From the NCBI GenBank assembly GCA_013141385.1, contig JABFRB010000037.1, positions 1 through 57,057 of the forward strand: a DNA stretch of 57,057 nucleotides. Direction: 5' to 3'. The DNA comes from Bacteroidales bacterium (GTDB taxonomy: Bacteria; Bacteroidota; Bacteroidia; Bacteroidales; Tenuifilaceae). Shown one piece after another: positions 1-8,334 of this stretch (its first letter is position 1; the number at the start of each line of letters is the position of its first letter). The notes under the pieces were generated by a model. It was not told where the DNA came from. It worked only from the letters and a program-made list of their open reading frames with translations, and did no database searches. The position numbers and the translations under genes are program-made.

Positions 1-38
1 TGTGTATTTTGGTTTAAAGTTAGTTTTGTTTTTCAATT

Positions 39-86
39 AATCTCTTGCGCTTCGTTCCGCTACGCTCCACTTCAGCGCAAGAGATT
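39..86. repeat. Short inverted repeat (13-bp arms)
   Basis: Positions 39-51 (AATCTCTTGCGCT) are exactly complementary to 74-86, separated by 22 bases. There is no run of T after it on either strand, so it is not a standard terminator. It lies at the window edge, so the gene it belongs to cannot be seen. The right arm runs directly into a 35-bp sequence that recurs near 13.27 kb. Confidence 0.6.
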
Positions 87-120
87 ATCCCTTTAATTCC
101 TGTTTACACAATCTTCTTTA
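86..120. repeat. Dispersed 35-bp repeat, copy 1
   Basis: Positions 86-120 match 13273-13307 at 34 of 35 bases (core TATCCCTTTAATTCCTG). Both copies are intergenic and lie next to other repeats. Function is unknown. It is probably a fragment of a larger dispersed element. Confidence 0.6.
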
Positions 121-390
121 TACTACCGGTATTGTTTGATTATGGAATCCCGATCTTTTTAAGCGTTTGGGTTTTTCTAAATGAGAAGTTATGGTTCACA
201 ATTAAGCTATCGAAAAATGCGGTAGATACCGATTCGCTAACAAGTTACTCAATTTATTTTGCCAACTCATAAATTGAGATGAGATTGTTAGTCGATCGGC
301 ATTATTCGCTTCGTTCATGAGATCGTTCACTTTGCTCTCTTAGTTTACCAAACAAATTAACATTAAGGTAAGGTTTAATTGATTTTTTAA

Positions 391-418
391 AATAAAAAAA
401 GCCGATAAAAATCGGCTT
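391..418 (-). terminator. Rho-independent terminator of the flavodoxin gene
   Basis: GCCGAT at 401-406 pairs with ATCGGC at 411-416 around an AAAA loop. On the minus strand the hairpin is followed by a run of seven T. It lies just downstream of the flavodoxin stop codon, so it ends that transcript. Confidence 0.85.
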
Positions 419-439
419 AATAAGGAATTGTAGGTAATT

Positions 440-961
440 CTATAAGAATTCTTTTTTAATATCAGATACCCATTTTTGAATCCGTTCAAGTGATTTTTCA
501 GGTTCAAATTCCTCATCAATAGGTAATCCAATAAATTTGCCATCTATTACCGCTTCAGATTCAATAAAATCATATCCATCAGTACTACATTGTCCCACAA
601 TAATGGCATTTTTGGATAGTATATTTTTTGCAATAGATCCCATTGCATTAACAAAATGTCGAGCATAACTAACATGATTTCCTAATCCAAAAATTGCAAA
701 GACCCTTCCTTTGTAAGAAATTTTGTCGAGTTCGGGTCTGAATAAATCCCAGTCGGATTGAGATTTATCTGAATCCCAAGTTTCGCCGCCAACTGTTGAG
801 CACCCAAAAATAATATTATCATACCTATTCAAATCAGCTGCTTTAGCATCTTTTATAAGATTAAGATCCGCATTCTCGATTCCAAATTCCCTCTGTATGA
901 GTTTTGCTATTTTTTCGGTTGAGCCTCCAGCTGGGCCAAAGAATATACCTACTTTCTTCAT
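440..961 (-). CDS. fldA: Flavodoxin
   Basis: This 173-residue protein is a small cytoplasmic FMN-binding electron carrier that can replace ferredoxin. The N-terminus carries the phosphate-binding loop of flavodoxins (IFFGPAGGSTEKIAKLI, residues 6-22). The GCSTVGGE segment and the FGLGNHVSYARHFVNAMG segment follow, which flank the isoalloxazine ring. The length fits long-chain flavodoxins with the inserted loop. The gene stands alone, with its own terminator downstream. The natural partners in this genome would be low-potential enzymes such as the 2-oxoacid oxidoreductase at 15.2-17.9 kb. That partnership is inferred, not shown. The family call is firm; the gene symbol is by similarity. Confidence 0.93.
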   Translation of the reverse strand: MKKVGIFFGPAGGSTEKIAKLIQREFGIENADLNLIKDAKAADLNRYDNIIFGCSTVGGETWDSDKSQSDWDLFRPELDKISYKGRVFAIFGLGNHVSYARHFVNAMGSIAKNILSKNAIIVGQCSTDGYDFIESEAVIDGKFIGLPIDEEFEPEKSLERIQKWVSDIKKEFL

Positions 962-1178
962 ATTATATCTGTTTAACAGTTTCGTTTACTTACTAAATAA
1001 CTCAAGTTGCTAGATACTAATTGCTGATTTCTGGTTTTTTATTTGATGTTTTAATTGATACAAAATTTAACTTTTTCAATTAAATACAAACAGAACAAAA
1101 AACGGTAAGTCATAAAACTAGTAACTTGTAACTAGTAACTAGCAACTAAGGTTAAATAGATATAACAGAAAAGTCTAA

Positions 1179-1874
1179 TTATTGTTTAGCTCCCATCTGA
1201 CTTGCCACAGCAAGTAGTACTCCCAGAACTACACCAAGAATTGCAGCAAAAAGAACCTGAAACTCCGCAGGGAGAAGGAATGTAATTGTATGAGCTGGTA
1301 TCCAAAAAAAGGGAATGGTTTTTTTAAAAACAAAATTCCACTGAACTTTCCAGTTAAGATTTGTGATAATCTCCCCAAATTTTATTGGTCTAAAAAAACC
1401 AGAGAGTGTTCCACCATTATTTATAATATGGGTATCGGTAATTTTATGAAAGGTCATCATTATTGGAGCGTAAATAATATTCATTGTTGCGCTTATGGAA
1501 AAAGCAACTAGAATCTTTAATACACTCATGGGAGATTGCATGGCGGTTGCAGCCTCTTTTACACCCAGATAAGAAAGAAATGCAGGTGTACCAACAGCAA
1601 AAACAACAAAAGCAAGTTTAATGGTTAAACCCAATATGCCCCAAACAATTGCTCGGGGTATTAATCCAAAACCTTTGTGATTGTAATTTCCAGTTCTAAT
1701 TCTCAATCCTATTGCCTCGCCAAAGGTTGCCAGTAAAGCAAATTTGATAAAACTGGTTACCATTCCATGATTGGCATTAAAATTATTATAAAAACTGTAA
1801 ATATCCTTTGAAATAAAAAATGGCAGGAAAAAAAGGATACATGCTCCAATTACAATCAAATCTACTCGTTTCAT
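1179..1874 (-). CDS. Multi-pass membrane protein, Mpv17/PMP22-like
   Basis: This is a 231-residue integral membrane protein with about five hydrophobic segments (roughly residues 6-22, 40-55, 72-100, 115-140 and 185-228). The C-terminal stretch reads NWKVQWNFVFKKTIPFFWIP, followed by a helix. That resembles the signature of the Mpv17/PMP22 channel-like family (W-x-Q-x-x-NF...VP). The similarity is judged by eye and the family is best known from eukaryotes, so the function is left open. The gene is monocistronic and its neighbours give no hint of a role. The start ATG at 1874 is followed at once by a hydrophobic segment, which fits a membrane protein. Confidence 0.7.
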   Translation of the reverse strand: MKRVDLIVIGACILFFLPFFISKDIYSFYNNFNANHGMVTSFIKFALLATFGEAIGLRIRTGNYNHKGFGLIPRAIVWGILGLTIKLAFVVFAVGTPAFLSYLGVKEAATAMQSPMSVLKILVAFSISATMNIIYAPIMMTFHKITDTHIINNGGTLSGFFRPIKFGEIITNLNWKVQWNFVFKKTIPFFWIPAHTITFLLPAEFQVLFAAILGVVLGVLLAVASQMGAKQ

Positions 1875-1930
1875 TGTTAATTATTTTTAACTATTAATGC
1901 AAATTAAGGGTTAAATAAAACAGTTAACAC

Positions 1931-2133
1931 AATCAATAACTCCGCCTTTTAAGGCGTAGTCAAAGGGAAAAGGGTATTGGGCTTTAGCCCAACATCGATT
2001 AGATTACTAATGACAGAATTAAATGAACTCAACATTTTAGCAGATTACTTAAAAAGGTATAAACAAAATAGAGGGCTAAAGCCCATAAAATTTAATGATT
2101 ACAGTCTTCGCCTTAAAAGGCGAGTTATTGATT
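1931..2133. repeat. Paired REP-type palindromic element (203 bp)
   Basis: Two palindromes sit in mirror order. CGCCTTTTAAGGCG lies at 1943-1956 and GGGCTTTAGCCC at 1979-1990, with their complements GGGCTAAAGCCC at 2073-2084 and CGCCTTAAAAGGCG at 2109-2122. The ends are also complementary: AATCAATAACTC at 1931-1942 against GAGTTATTGATT at 2122-2133 with one gap. This is the architecture of a BIME, i.e. two REP units facing each other. Such units are normally moved by REP-associated Y1 transposases, and a broken one is present at 9.3 kb. The link to that particular gene is not shown. A 92-codon open frame across the element is taken as accidental. Confidence 0.75.
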
Positions 2134-2216
2134 CAACCTTTAATTCGCATTATCAACAGAACAGTAGTTATACCCTACAAAAAACAATACTCTTTAAAAG
2201 GATTATGTCCACTGGG

Positions 2217-2369
2217 TTAATGCTTTCCAAAAAACTTATCAAACCCTTTTCCTAATTCATCAGATATTTTATCCCATTTTGCTGCAATAGCAATAAGCAG
2301 GACTAGTATTGCTCCAAGAAATACTTTCTCTTTTGGGGTTAAACTTTTCCAGCTATCTTTTAGTGACAT
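2217..2369 (-). CDS. Small one-helix membrane protein (50 aa)
   Basis: Reading leftward from ATG at 2369 gives a 50-codon frame ending at TAA 2217-2219. The protein starts MSLKDSWKSLTPKEK, has one hydrophobic helix (VFLGAILVLLIAIAA, residues 16-30) and ends in a charged amphipathic tail (KWDKISDELGKGFDKFFGKH). This layout, a soluble N-terminal segment, one membrane helix and an amphipathic tail, looks like a genuine small membrane protein. The codon use matches its neighbours. No family is recognised. It sits between the acyl-CoA synthetase and the REP-type element and is transcribed in the same direction as the synthetase. Confidence 0.65.
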   Translation of the reverse strand: MSLKDSWKSLTPKEKVFLGAILVLLIAIAAKWDKISDELGKGFDKFFGKH

Positions 2370-2468
2370 ACTTATTAATTGTTAGTTGACAGTTAGATTA
2401 ATAAACAAAGGCACACAAACTCTTTTCAACTCAATAACTTACTAGCTAAATAACTTATTGACTTTTTA

Positions 2469-4532
2469 CTAAATTTCTTTCTCAACCCTAATCCTAGCAT
2501 CTACAGCAACAACTTTATCTCTTTTTCCGAGTAAAGGATTAATATCCATCTCAAAAATCTCAGGGGCTGCGGTTACCAATGCAGAAACTCTATTTACCAT
2601 CTCAGCAAATTGTTCCTCATCAACAGGTTCTTGCCCTCGAACACCTTTTAGTGTCTTGTATCCTTTTAATCGTTGGATCATATCCTTTGCCTCACTTATT
2701 GATAAAGGAGCAATTCCAGCATTAACGTCTTTTAGAACCTCAATGAAAATTCCACCAAGTCCGCAAAGAACCATATGACCAAATTTATCCTCACGTTTTG
2801 CGCCAATAAACAGTTCAACGCCCGATAGCATAGGTTGAATAAGTATAGCGGTTGTATCTTTAATCTTAATCATTCTATCGAATTCACGAGCAACAGCATC
2901 GATATCCTTAATGTTAAGTACAACACCCCCAACATCCGATTTATGAACAGGCCCAACAACCTTCATTACAACGGGAAATCCTAGTTTTTTTGCCGAATCA
3001 ATTGCATCTGCTTGAGTTTTCACCTCAGCTTCCCCAGCCCTATTAATTCTTGCAGCATCAAGCAATGATTGTAACTCACTTGGATTCAAGTAGCCATTTT
3101 GAGCATTATCAATTACTTCACGAATCTTTTTAACATCAATAGTAGGCAAATCAACTGATTCAGAAACAGGTTTTGGAGTGTGATATATTTTTGATAATGC
3201 ATTACCTAGTACAACCTCATCGGGGAAATTGATGCGACCCTTTGCTATAAAATGGTCAATTTCGCTCTTTACATTAATAATTGATGGAAGCACAGGAAAT
3301 ATCGGTTTACGGCATTGGCGCATTTTCTGATCAAGCAAATCGTAAACATCGTAAACAGGGAATAGCCCAGGGCTGCCAAAGATTACGACCATTGCATCAA
3401 TGTTAGGAAAATCATTTTCACAAGCATCGATGATATGACCCAACTGCTCCGCTGTTCCTGTGGCAAGAAAATCGATTGGGTTTGCTACCGATGAACCCGC
3501 ATAGAGTTTCTCAAGCAATGCTTTGGCTTTTGGCCCTTCGATGGTAGGAACTTCGAGACCGTTATTTGATAATGAATCCGTTAGCATAACAGCAGGACCA
3601 CCAGCATGCGTAATTATTGCAATATTCTTACCCTTTAACTCCGGATGCATGAATACCGATGCAACCGAAGTAAGCTCCTCGCGACCGCTACAACGAACAA
3701 TACCGGCTTTACGGAATAGTGCATCAACAGCCACATCGCTACTTGCCAATGCTCCTGTGTGCGAACTTGCTGCACGGCTACCCGCAGCTGAACCTCCTGC
3801 TTTTATTGCAGCAATTCTACAACCCTTTCTAATCAGTGATGATGCGTGTTTAAGTATTAAGTCGGGTTTATTAATGCTCTCTACATAAAGGAGTTTTACC
3901 TTTGAACTAGTTTCGGGATCGAAGGACTCATCCAAATACTTAAGAATCTCCTCAACGCCCATCTGCGCACTATTTCCCACAGAGTAAACACTAGCAAATG
4001 TCAAACCTTTGGGCATACCTGCTTCCATTATGAACACCGCAGTTGCTCCAGAACCTGATATAAAGTCAACACCCTTAGGATCGAGTTTTGGAATTGGCGT
4101 GGTGAATACACCAGTATAGTTTGGGTTTAGGACTCCTATACAGTTTGGGCCAATTAAACTACCCCCTACAGAGTTTATAGTTTCAACAATTTGATGCTCC
4201 AATTTAGCGCCCTCCTCGCTCTCCTCATGAAATCCAGCTGAAAGGATTATAAATGCCTTTGTTTGTTTCTGTTTTGTAAGAATATCAACCGTTTCGGGAC
4301 AATACTTAGCAGCAATAGCCAAAATGGCTAAATCAACCTGAGGTAAATCCTTAACATCTCTATAAGATTTTATTCCCTGAACGCTATCAGCCTTTGGGTT
4401 TACAACATAAAGTTGACCTTTATAATTATTATCGATAAGATTCTTTAAAACTTTACCGCCTGGTTTTTGAGTATCCTCCGAAGCCCCAACAACAACAATA
4501 CTTTTGGGGTTAAGAAGCTGTTGATTTATCAT
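2469..4532 (-). CDS. Acyl-CoA synthetase, ADP-forming (fused alpha-beta)
   Basis: This 687-residue cytoplasmic enzyme converts acetyl-CoA or a related acyl-CoA plus ADP and phosphate into the free acid, CoA and ATP. That is substrate-level phosphorylation at the end of fermentation. Residues 1-130 form the CoA-binding Rossmann domain (SIVVVGASEDTQKPGGKVL). Residues 150-460 are the succinyl-CoA-ligase-like domains, with the phosphorylated histidine in SHTGALA (His258). Residues 465-687 are the ATP-grasp beta part, with the second conserved histidine in VHKSDVGGVV (His530). Both catalytic histidines are present. The two subunits are fused, as in many bacterial forms. It could act on branched-chain or aryl acyl-CoAs made by the oxidoreductase at 15.2 kb. 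Substrate is not decided by sequence. Confidence 0.92.
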   Translation of the reverse strand: MINQQLLNPKSIVVVGASEDTQKPGGKVLKNLIDNNYKGQLYVVNPKADSVQGIKSYRDVKDLPQVDLAILAIAAKYCPETVDILTKQKQTKAFIILSAGFHEESEEGAKLEHQIVETINSVGGSLIGPNCIGVLNPNYTGVFTTPIPKLDPKGVDFISGSGATAVFIMEAGMPKGLTFASVYSVGNSAQMGVEEILKYLDESFDPETSSKVKLLYVESINKPDLILKHASSLIRKGCRIAAIKAGGSAAGSRAASSHTGALASSDVAVDALFRKAGIVRCSGREELTSVASVFMHPELKGKNIAIITHAGGPAVMLTDSLSNNGLEVPTIEGPKAKALLEKLYAGSSVANPIDFLATGTAEQLGHIIDACENDFPNIDAMVVIFGSPGLFPVYDVYDLLDQKMRQCRKPIFPVLPSIINVKSEIDHFIAKGRINFPDEVVLGNALSKIYHTPKPVSESVDLPTIDVKKIREVIDNAQNGYLNPSELQSLLDAARINRAGEAEVKTQADAIDSAKKLGFPVVMKVVGPVHKSDVGGVVLNIKDIDAVAREFDRMIKIKDTTAILIQPMLSGVELFIGAKREDKFGHMVLCGLGGIFIEVLKDVNAGIAPLSISEAKDMIQRLKGYKTLKGVRGQEPVDEEQFAEMVNRVSALVTAAPEIFEMDINPLLGKRDKVVAVDARIRVEKEI

Positions 4533-4741
4533 AGTAATTTATTTTTTCTTGAAAGCAATCGCAAACCTAAGATTATTTGCAGAAATAAACAATGCCAAAT
4601 CTTTTGAATGATAAATTAGAATATCGTTTATAGCTATTCCCTTTAATTATTTTCTAGAATCCTTATGTATTAAACCATTCATTTTTCTATTAAAATAATT
4701 TTACTAATAATGAACTTATCTATTTCCAGAGAGTTTAGTTA

Positions 4742-5869
4742 TTGTATATTTGGCGTAAACTTTTTTGCAAACAAGTGAGTAAAATTGATTCCATATTAAC
4801 CCAAAATACCTTCAGCAAAGAGGATATTATTTTCCTGCTTTCAACAAACGTTGAGGATAGAAATAAGCTATACTCAAAAGCCACTGAAATAAAAGAAAAG
4901 TATTTAGGAAAAAAAGTTCACTTCAGAGGATTGATAGAAATGTCGAACCTTTGCCAGAAGAATTGCTTCTACTGTGGTATTCGAGTGGGAAATACAAAAG
5001 TTAAAAGATACAACCTTTCTGATGATGAAGTATTAGAGGCAGCAAATTTTGCATGGGAGAACCGATACGGAAGCATTGTCATTCAAACTGGAGAGGTAAA
5101 TACCAAAAACTTTGCTGATAGAGTCGAAAATCTCCTAGATAAAATTAATAAAGCGACAAATAGTGAGCTTGGCATAACTCTTTCATTGGGAGAACAACCA
5201 GAAGACACATACCAGCGTTGGTTCAATAAACGTGCAACTAGATATTTACTAAGAATAGAAAGTTCAAATCAAGATCTTTACTACAAACTTCACCCTAAGG
5301 ATAAAAATCATGATTTTGGTGCAAGAATAGGATGCCTTAAATCATTACAAAGAGTTGGCTACCAAGTTGGAACTGGCGTAATGATTGGTTTACCATTCCA
5401 AACCTACGAACATCTTGCGGAAGATTTGCTCTGGATGCAAGAATTTGATGTTGATATGGTTGGCATGGGGCCATACGTTGAACATCCTGACACACCTCTA
5501 TTTGAGCATAAAGATGTGTTAATTCCACAGGAAGATCGATTTAATCTTGCGCTAAAGATGACCGCAATTCTTCGTGTACTTATGAAGGATATTAATATTG
5601 CAGCACCTACAGCCCTCCAAGCAATTGACCCATTAGGAAGGGAGAAGGCAATTAAATGCGGGGCTAATATTATTATGCCAAACATCACTCCAGGATATTA
5701 CCGCAATGAGTACAAACTTTACGATAACAAACCATGCTTGGATGATGCCGCAGAAGATTGTAAAAAATGCCTTGAGGCTAGAATTCACTTAACCGGTTAC
5801 GAGATCGGTTACGGAGAGCATGGGAATTCAAAGCATTTTGCATCTCGCAATAACAAAAATAAAAACTAA
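4742..5869 (+). CDS. hydE: [FeFe]-hydrogenase maturase HydE (radical SAM)
   Basis: HydE is a radical SAM enzyme needed, with HydF and HydG, to build the H-cluster of [FeFe]-hydrogenase. The CxxxCxxC motif that binds the SAM 4Fe-4S cluster is present as CQKNCFYC (Cys71, 75 and 78). HydE-like blocks follow: SLGEQ near residue 148, RIESSN, GVMIGLPFQT, GPYVEHPDTP and the C-terminal ITPGYYRNEY. The 375-residue length fits the family. The listed start is TTG at 4742. A GTG at 4775 is an alternative, and neither has a convincing Shine-Dalgarno. No hydrogenase, hydF or hydG is in the window, so it is an isolated maturation gene here. Confidence 0.93.
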   Translation: MYIWRKLFCKQVSKIDSILTQNTFSKEDIIFLLSTNVEDRNKLYSKATEIKEKYLGKKVHFRGLIEMSNLCQKNCFYCGIRVGNTKVKRYNLSDDEVLEAANFAWENRYGSIVIQTGEVNTKNFADRVENLLDKINKATNSELGITLSLGEQPEDTYQRWFNKRATRYLLRIESSNQDLYYKLHPKDKNHDFGARIGCLKSLQRVGYQVGTGVMIGLPFQTYEHLAEDLLWMQEFDVDMVGMGPYVEHPDTPLFEHKDVLIPQEDRFNLALKMTAILRVLMKDINIAAPTALQAIDPLGREKAIKCGANIIMPNITPGYYRNEYKLYDNKPCLDDAAEDCKKCLEARIHLTGYEIGYGEHGNSKHFASRNNKNKN

Positions 5870-5999
5870 GCATCGTTATTGCTAACAAGGACTACCTTTT
5901 CCTCAATTCACCGACATTTATACTTGGTTCACCTATTTAGCCTTTAGAATTCCTATAGGTGGCGATATATTTGTATCATAAATTTAAATATAAAATATT

Positions 6000-6380
6000 A
6001 TGGAACGGGTAGATGAACAAATGCAAAGAACCAATAACAAAAGGATTGTAATAGGTTTAATTTTTATTGCATTAGCGGCTATGCTATTTGCTGATAATTT
6101 TAATATTATGCCTTGGAACTGGGAACATTATATATTTTCAATTCCAATGCTTGTAATTGTTATAGGGCTGATTAGTCTTGCGAAAAATAGATCAAAGATT
6201 AACGGTATCCTTCTTATTTCAGTTGGGGCATTTTTTCTGGCAGCACGATTTTTAGATTACCATTTCGCGTATCATCACTTTTTCTGGCCAGTAATTCTTG
6301 CTGCTATTGGAATACTTTATATAGTTAGACCAAAAAATCAACATTTATTCTCTGGACGTGAAAAAAGTAAATATTGTTAA
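6000..6380 (+). CDS. LiaF-like transmembrane protein, N-terminal half only
   Basis: This 126-residue membrane protein starts MERVDEQMQRTNNKRIVIGL and has four hydrophobic helices of the LiaI/LiaF-like transmembrane domain. It is clearly a paralogue of the next gene: the motifs NIMPWNWEHY and ISVGAFFLAARFLD align with that gene almost residue for residue. It stops at LFSGREKSKYC, exactly where the neighbour continues into its C-terminal domain. It therefore looks like a tandem duplicate that has lost its C-terminal half. The gap to the next gene is 42 bp, and the spacing suggests co-transcription. Whether the short form works as a partner or is decaying is unknown. Confidence 0.75.
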   Translation: MERVDEQMQRTNNKRIVIGLIFIALAAMLFADNFNIMPWNWEHYIFSIPMLVIVIGLISLAKNRSKINGILLISVGAFFLAARFLDYHFAYHHFFWPVILAAIGILYIVRPKNQHLFSGREKSKYC

Positions 6381-6422
6381 TATTTTAAATCATTGAATTT
6401 TAAACATTAAAAATCATATAAT

Positions 6423-7148
6423 ATGGAACGAGTAAATGAAAGAATGCCAAGAGCCAACAATGGAAGAATTGTTATAGGTTTGGTACTAATCACCCTAGCA
6501 GGGTTAATTTTTGCAGATAATTTTGATATTATGCCATGGAATTGGGAACATTATGTATTTACATGGCAAACACTACTAATTGTCATAGGTTTAATCAGCC
6601 TAGTTAAGAATGAATCAAGGACAACTGGTATAATTTTAATAGCAGTTGGAGGTTTTTTTCTAGCCGCAAGGTTTTTAGACTTCCCATTCGGCATACGTCA
6701 TCTTTTCTGGCCTACTATTCTGGCTGTTATTGGTATACTAATGCTTGTAAAGCATAAGAATCATCACCATCTACCGTTTTCAGGAAACACTGAAATTAGT
6801 GCTGATGATTTTATTGATGATGTTGCAATTTTTGGCGGTAGCGAACAAAAGATTAAATCGAAAAATTTCAAAGGTGGTAAGTTAACCAACATCTTTGGTG
6901 GTTCATCGTTCGATATGCTTGATGCGCAACTTGCCCCTGGAAGTAACTACATTGATGCATTCTGTATGTTTGGCGGTTCAAAATTTATTGTTCCTGCTGA
7001 TTGGAAAGTAAGGGTTGATGTTACTTCAATATTTGGTGGTTTTGCTGATAAGAGAAAAAGTATATCCACTTCCGAAACATCATTCGACCGTGAATTAGTT
7101 ATAAAAGGCATGGTAATATTTGGTGGTGGCGAAGTAAAAAATTTATAA
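6423..7148 (+). CDS. LiaF-like membrane protein with C-terminal beta domain
   Basis: This 241-residue protein has four N-terminal membrane helices (residues 18-105). A soluble C-terminal domain follows, of the cell-wall-active-antibiotic-response type (LiaF C-terminal). It is marked by repeated FGG turns (IFGGSEQKIK, IFGGSSFDML, MFGGSKF, IFGGFADK, IFGGGEVKNL). In Firmicutes such proteins sense or damp envelope-stress signalling. Bacteroidota homologues commonly sit beside LytS/LytTR genes, as here. The next two genes are such a pair, 118 bp downstream across a strong terminator. A regulatory link to that pair is likely but inferred. Confidence 0.85.
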   Translation: MERVNERMPRANNGRIVIGLVLITLAGLIFADNFDIMPWNWEHYVFTWQTLLIVIGLISLVKNESRTTGIILIAVGGFFLAARFLDFPFGIRHLFWPTILAVIGILMLVKHKNHHHLPFSGNTEISADDFIDDVAIFGGSEQKIKSKNFKGGKLTNIFGGSSFDMLDAQLAPGSNYIDAFCMFGGSKFIVPADWKVRVDVTSIFGGFADKRKSISTSETSFDRELVIKGMVIFGGGEVKNL

Positions 7149-7166
7149 AATATTCTATTTTCAAAT

Positions 7167-7196
7167 AAGGGTGGGGTTTTCCCACCCTTTATTTTT
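7167..7196 (+). terminator. Terminator after the LiaF-like pair
   Basis: AAGGGTGGG at 7167-7175 pairs with CCCACCCTT at 7181-7189 around a GTTTT loop and is followed by TATTTTTG. This separates the LiaF-like genes from the sensor kinase transcript. Confidence 0.8.
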
Positions 7197-7266
7197 GAAC
7201 TACAAATTAGGATAAGATCTATTTCACTTCCTAAAATTGTATATTCGTTAAATAATTTAGGCTGAT

Positions 7267-8322
7267 ATGCAGAATCCTATACTATCAAAGAAACTGGGAA
7301 TTATTGTTTTTTCAATTTGGTGGACAGCAATGGCTTTAGCCCAGTTTGCTGCTCTTTCCATTTTTTATGGTTTAAAAACTGAGATATCGGCCGTTGATAG
7401 CCTTGTTTATAATATAATTTTTGCTGCACTATCCCTTGGTATTTGGTATTGGGTAAGGTATTCTGATCTTGAAAAGCAAAAAATCTTTAATATCGTTCTA
7501 AATCATTTATCCTCGGCATCACTTAGTATTCTAATTTGGATAACAATATCGGATTTCATTCTTAAAAGTATTTTTCCAAATGATACTTCGTACATCGATT
7601 TTCTTAATACCTCACTTCCCTGGCGAATAGCAATTGGATCTTTTTATTACATCCTGTCTGGGCTAATTTACTACCTCATCATCTACATTCAAAACTTTAG
7701 GGAACAGACAATGCGTGAGTCGGAAATAAAAACGCTTGTGCGAGATGCTGAACTAAATTGGCTAAAGCATCAAATAAATCCACATTTCCTATTTAACAGT
7801 TTAAATTCTATCAGTTCGCTAACCATGTCCAACCCTGAAAAGGCGCAGGAAATGGTAATTCGACTATCCGATTTACTTAGATATTCTCTAAAGCAATCAT
7901 CGCAAAGCTTTGTATCAATAAGTGATGAAATTTTAAATTGTGTTAAATATCTTGAAATAGAAAAAGTTAGATTTGGTAAAAGGTTGAACTACAATATCAC
8001 TGCTCCTGATGGTGTAATGAATTTCCAAGTTCCTGCAATGATATTACAACCACTCTTCGAAAATGCGATTAAGCATGGAATTGCCAGTTCATCGGAACAG
8101 GGAGAGGTAAAAGCAGTTTTTGAATCAAACCAAAACTTCCTTAAAATCATCATTTCGAATACAATGCCCGAAGAGAGCCAAAATGCGAAGGGAATGGGTG
8201 TTGGTTTGGTTAATATATCACGAAGATTAAGTCTACTTTTTGCTCAAAATGACTTGTTAAAGTCGAATATTGTTGATAGCAATTATGTTGTTGAAGTTAC
8301 AATTCCAAAGTTAAACAGATAA
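7267..8322 (+). CDS. Sensor histidine kinase, LytS/YehU family
   Basis: This is a 351-residue membrane kinase. Four hydrophobic segments (about residues 12-34, 46-62, 80-100 and 122-142) form the sensor. The His_kinase domain follows, with the phospho-acceptor box HQINPHFLFNSLNSI (His173 in NPHF), then the ATPase part (PAMILQPLFENAIKHGI and the GMGVGLVNISRRL box). It has no separate periplasmic domain, so the stimulus is probably sensed in the membrane. The response regulator gene starts 12 bp downstream, so the two form an operon. The nearby LiaF-like genes suggest envelope status as the signal, which is inference. Confidence 0.92.
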   Translation: MQNPILSKKLGIIVFSIWWTAMALAQFAALSIFYGLKTEISAVDSLVYNIIFAALSLGIWYWVRYSDLEKQKIFNIVLNHLSSASLSILIWITISDFILKSIFPNDTSYIDFLNTSLPWRIAIGSFYYILSGLIYYLIIYIQNFREQTMRESEIKTLVRDAELNWLKHQINPHFLFNSLNSISSLTMSNPEKAQEMVIRLSDLLRYSLKQSSQSFVSISDEILNCVKYLEIEKVRFGKRLNYNITAPDGVMNFQVPAMILQPLFENAIKHGIASSSEQGEVKAVFESNQNFLKIIISNTMPEESQNAKGMGVGLVNISRRLSLLFAQNDLLKSNIVDSNYVVEVTIPKLNR

Positions 8323-8334
8323 TACACAGCGATT

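Noticed and set aside
45-272. 75-codon open frame at the left edge
   Set aside because: It begins inside an inverted repeat and the start of a dispersed repeat, has no recognisable domain and no ribosome binding site. It looks accidental.
1977-2255. 92-codon rightward open frame
   Set aside because: It is built across the REP-type palindromes and runs antisense to the better-supported 50-aa gene.
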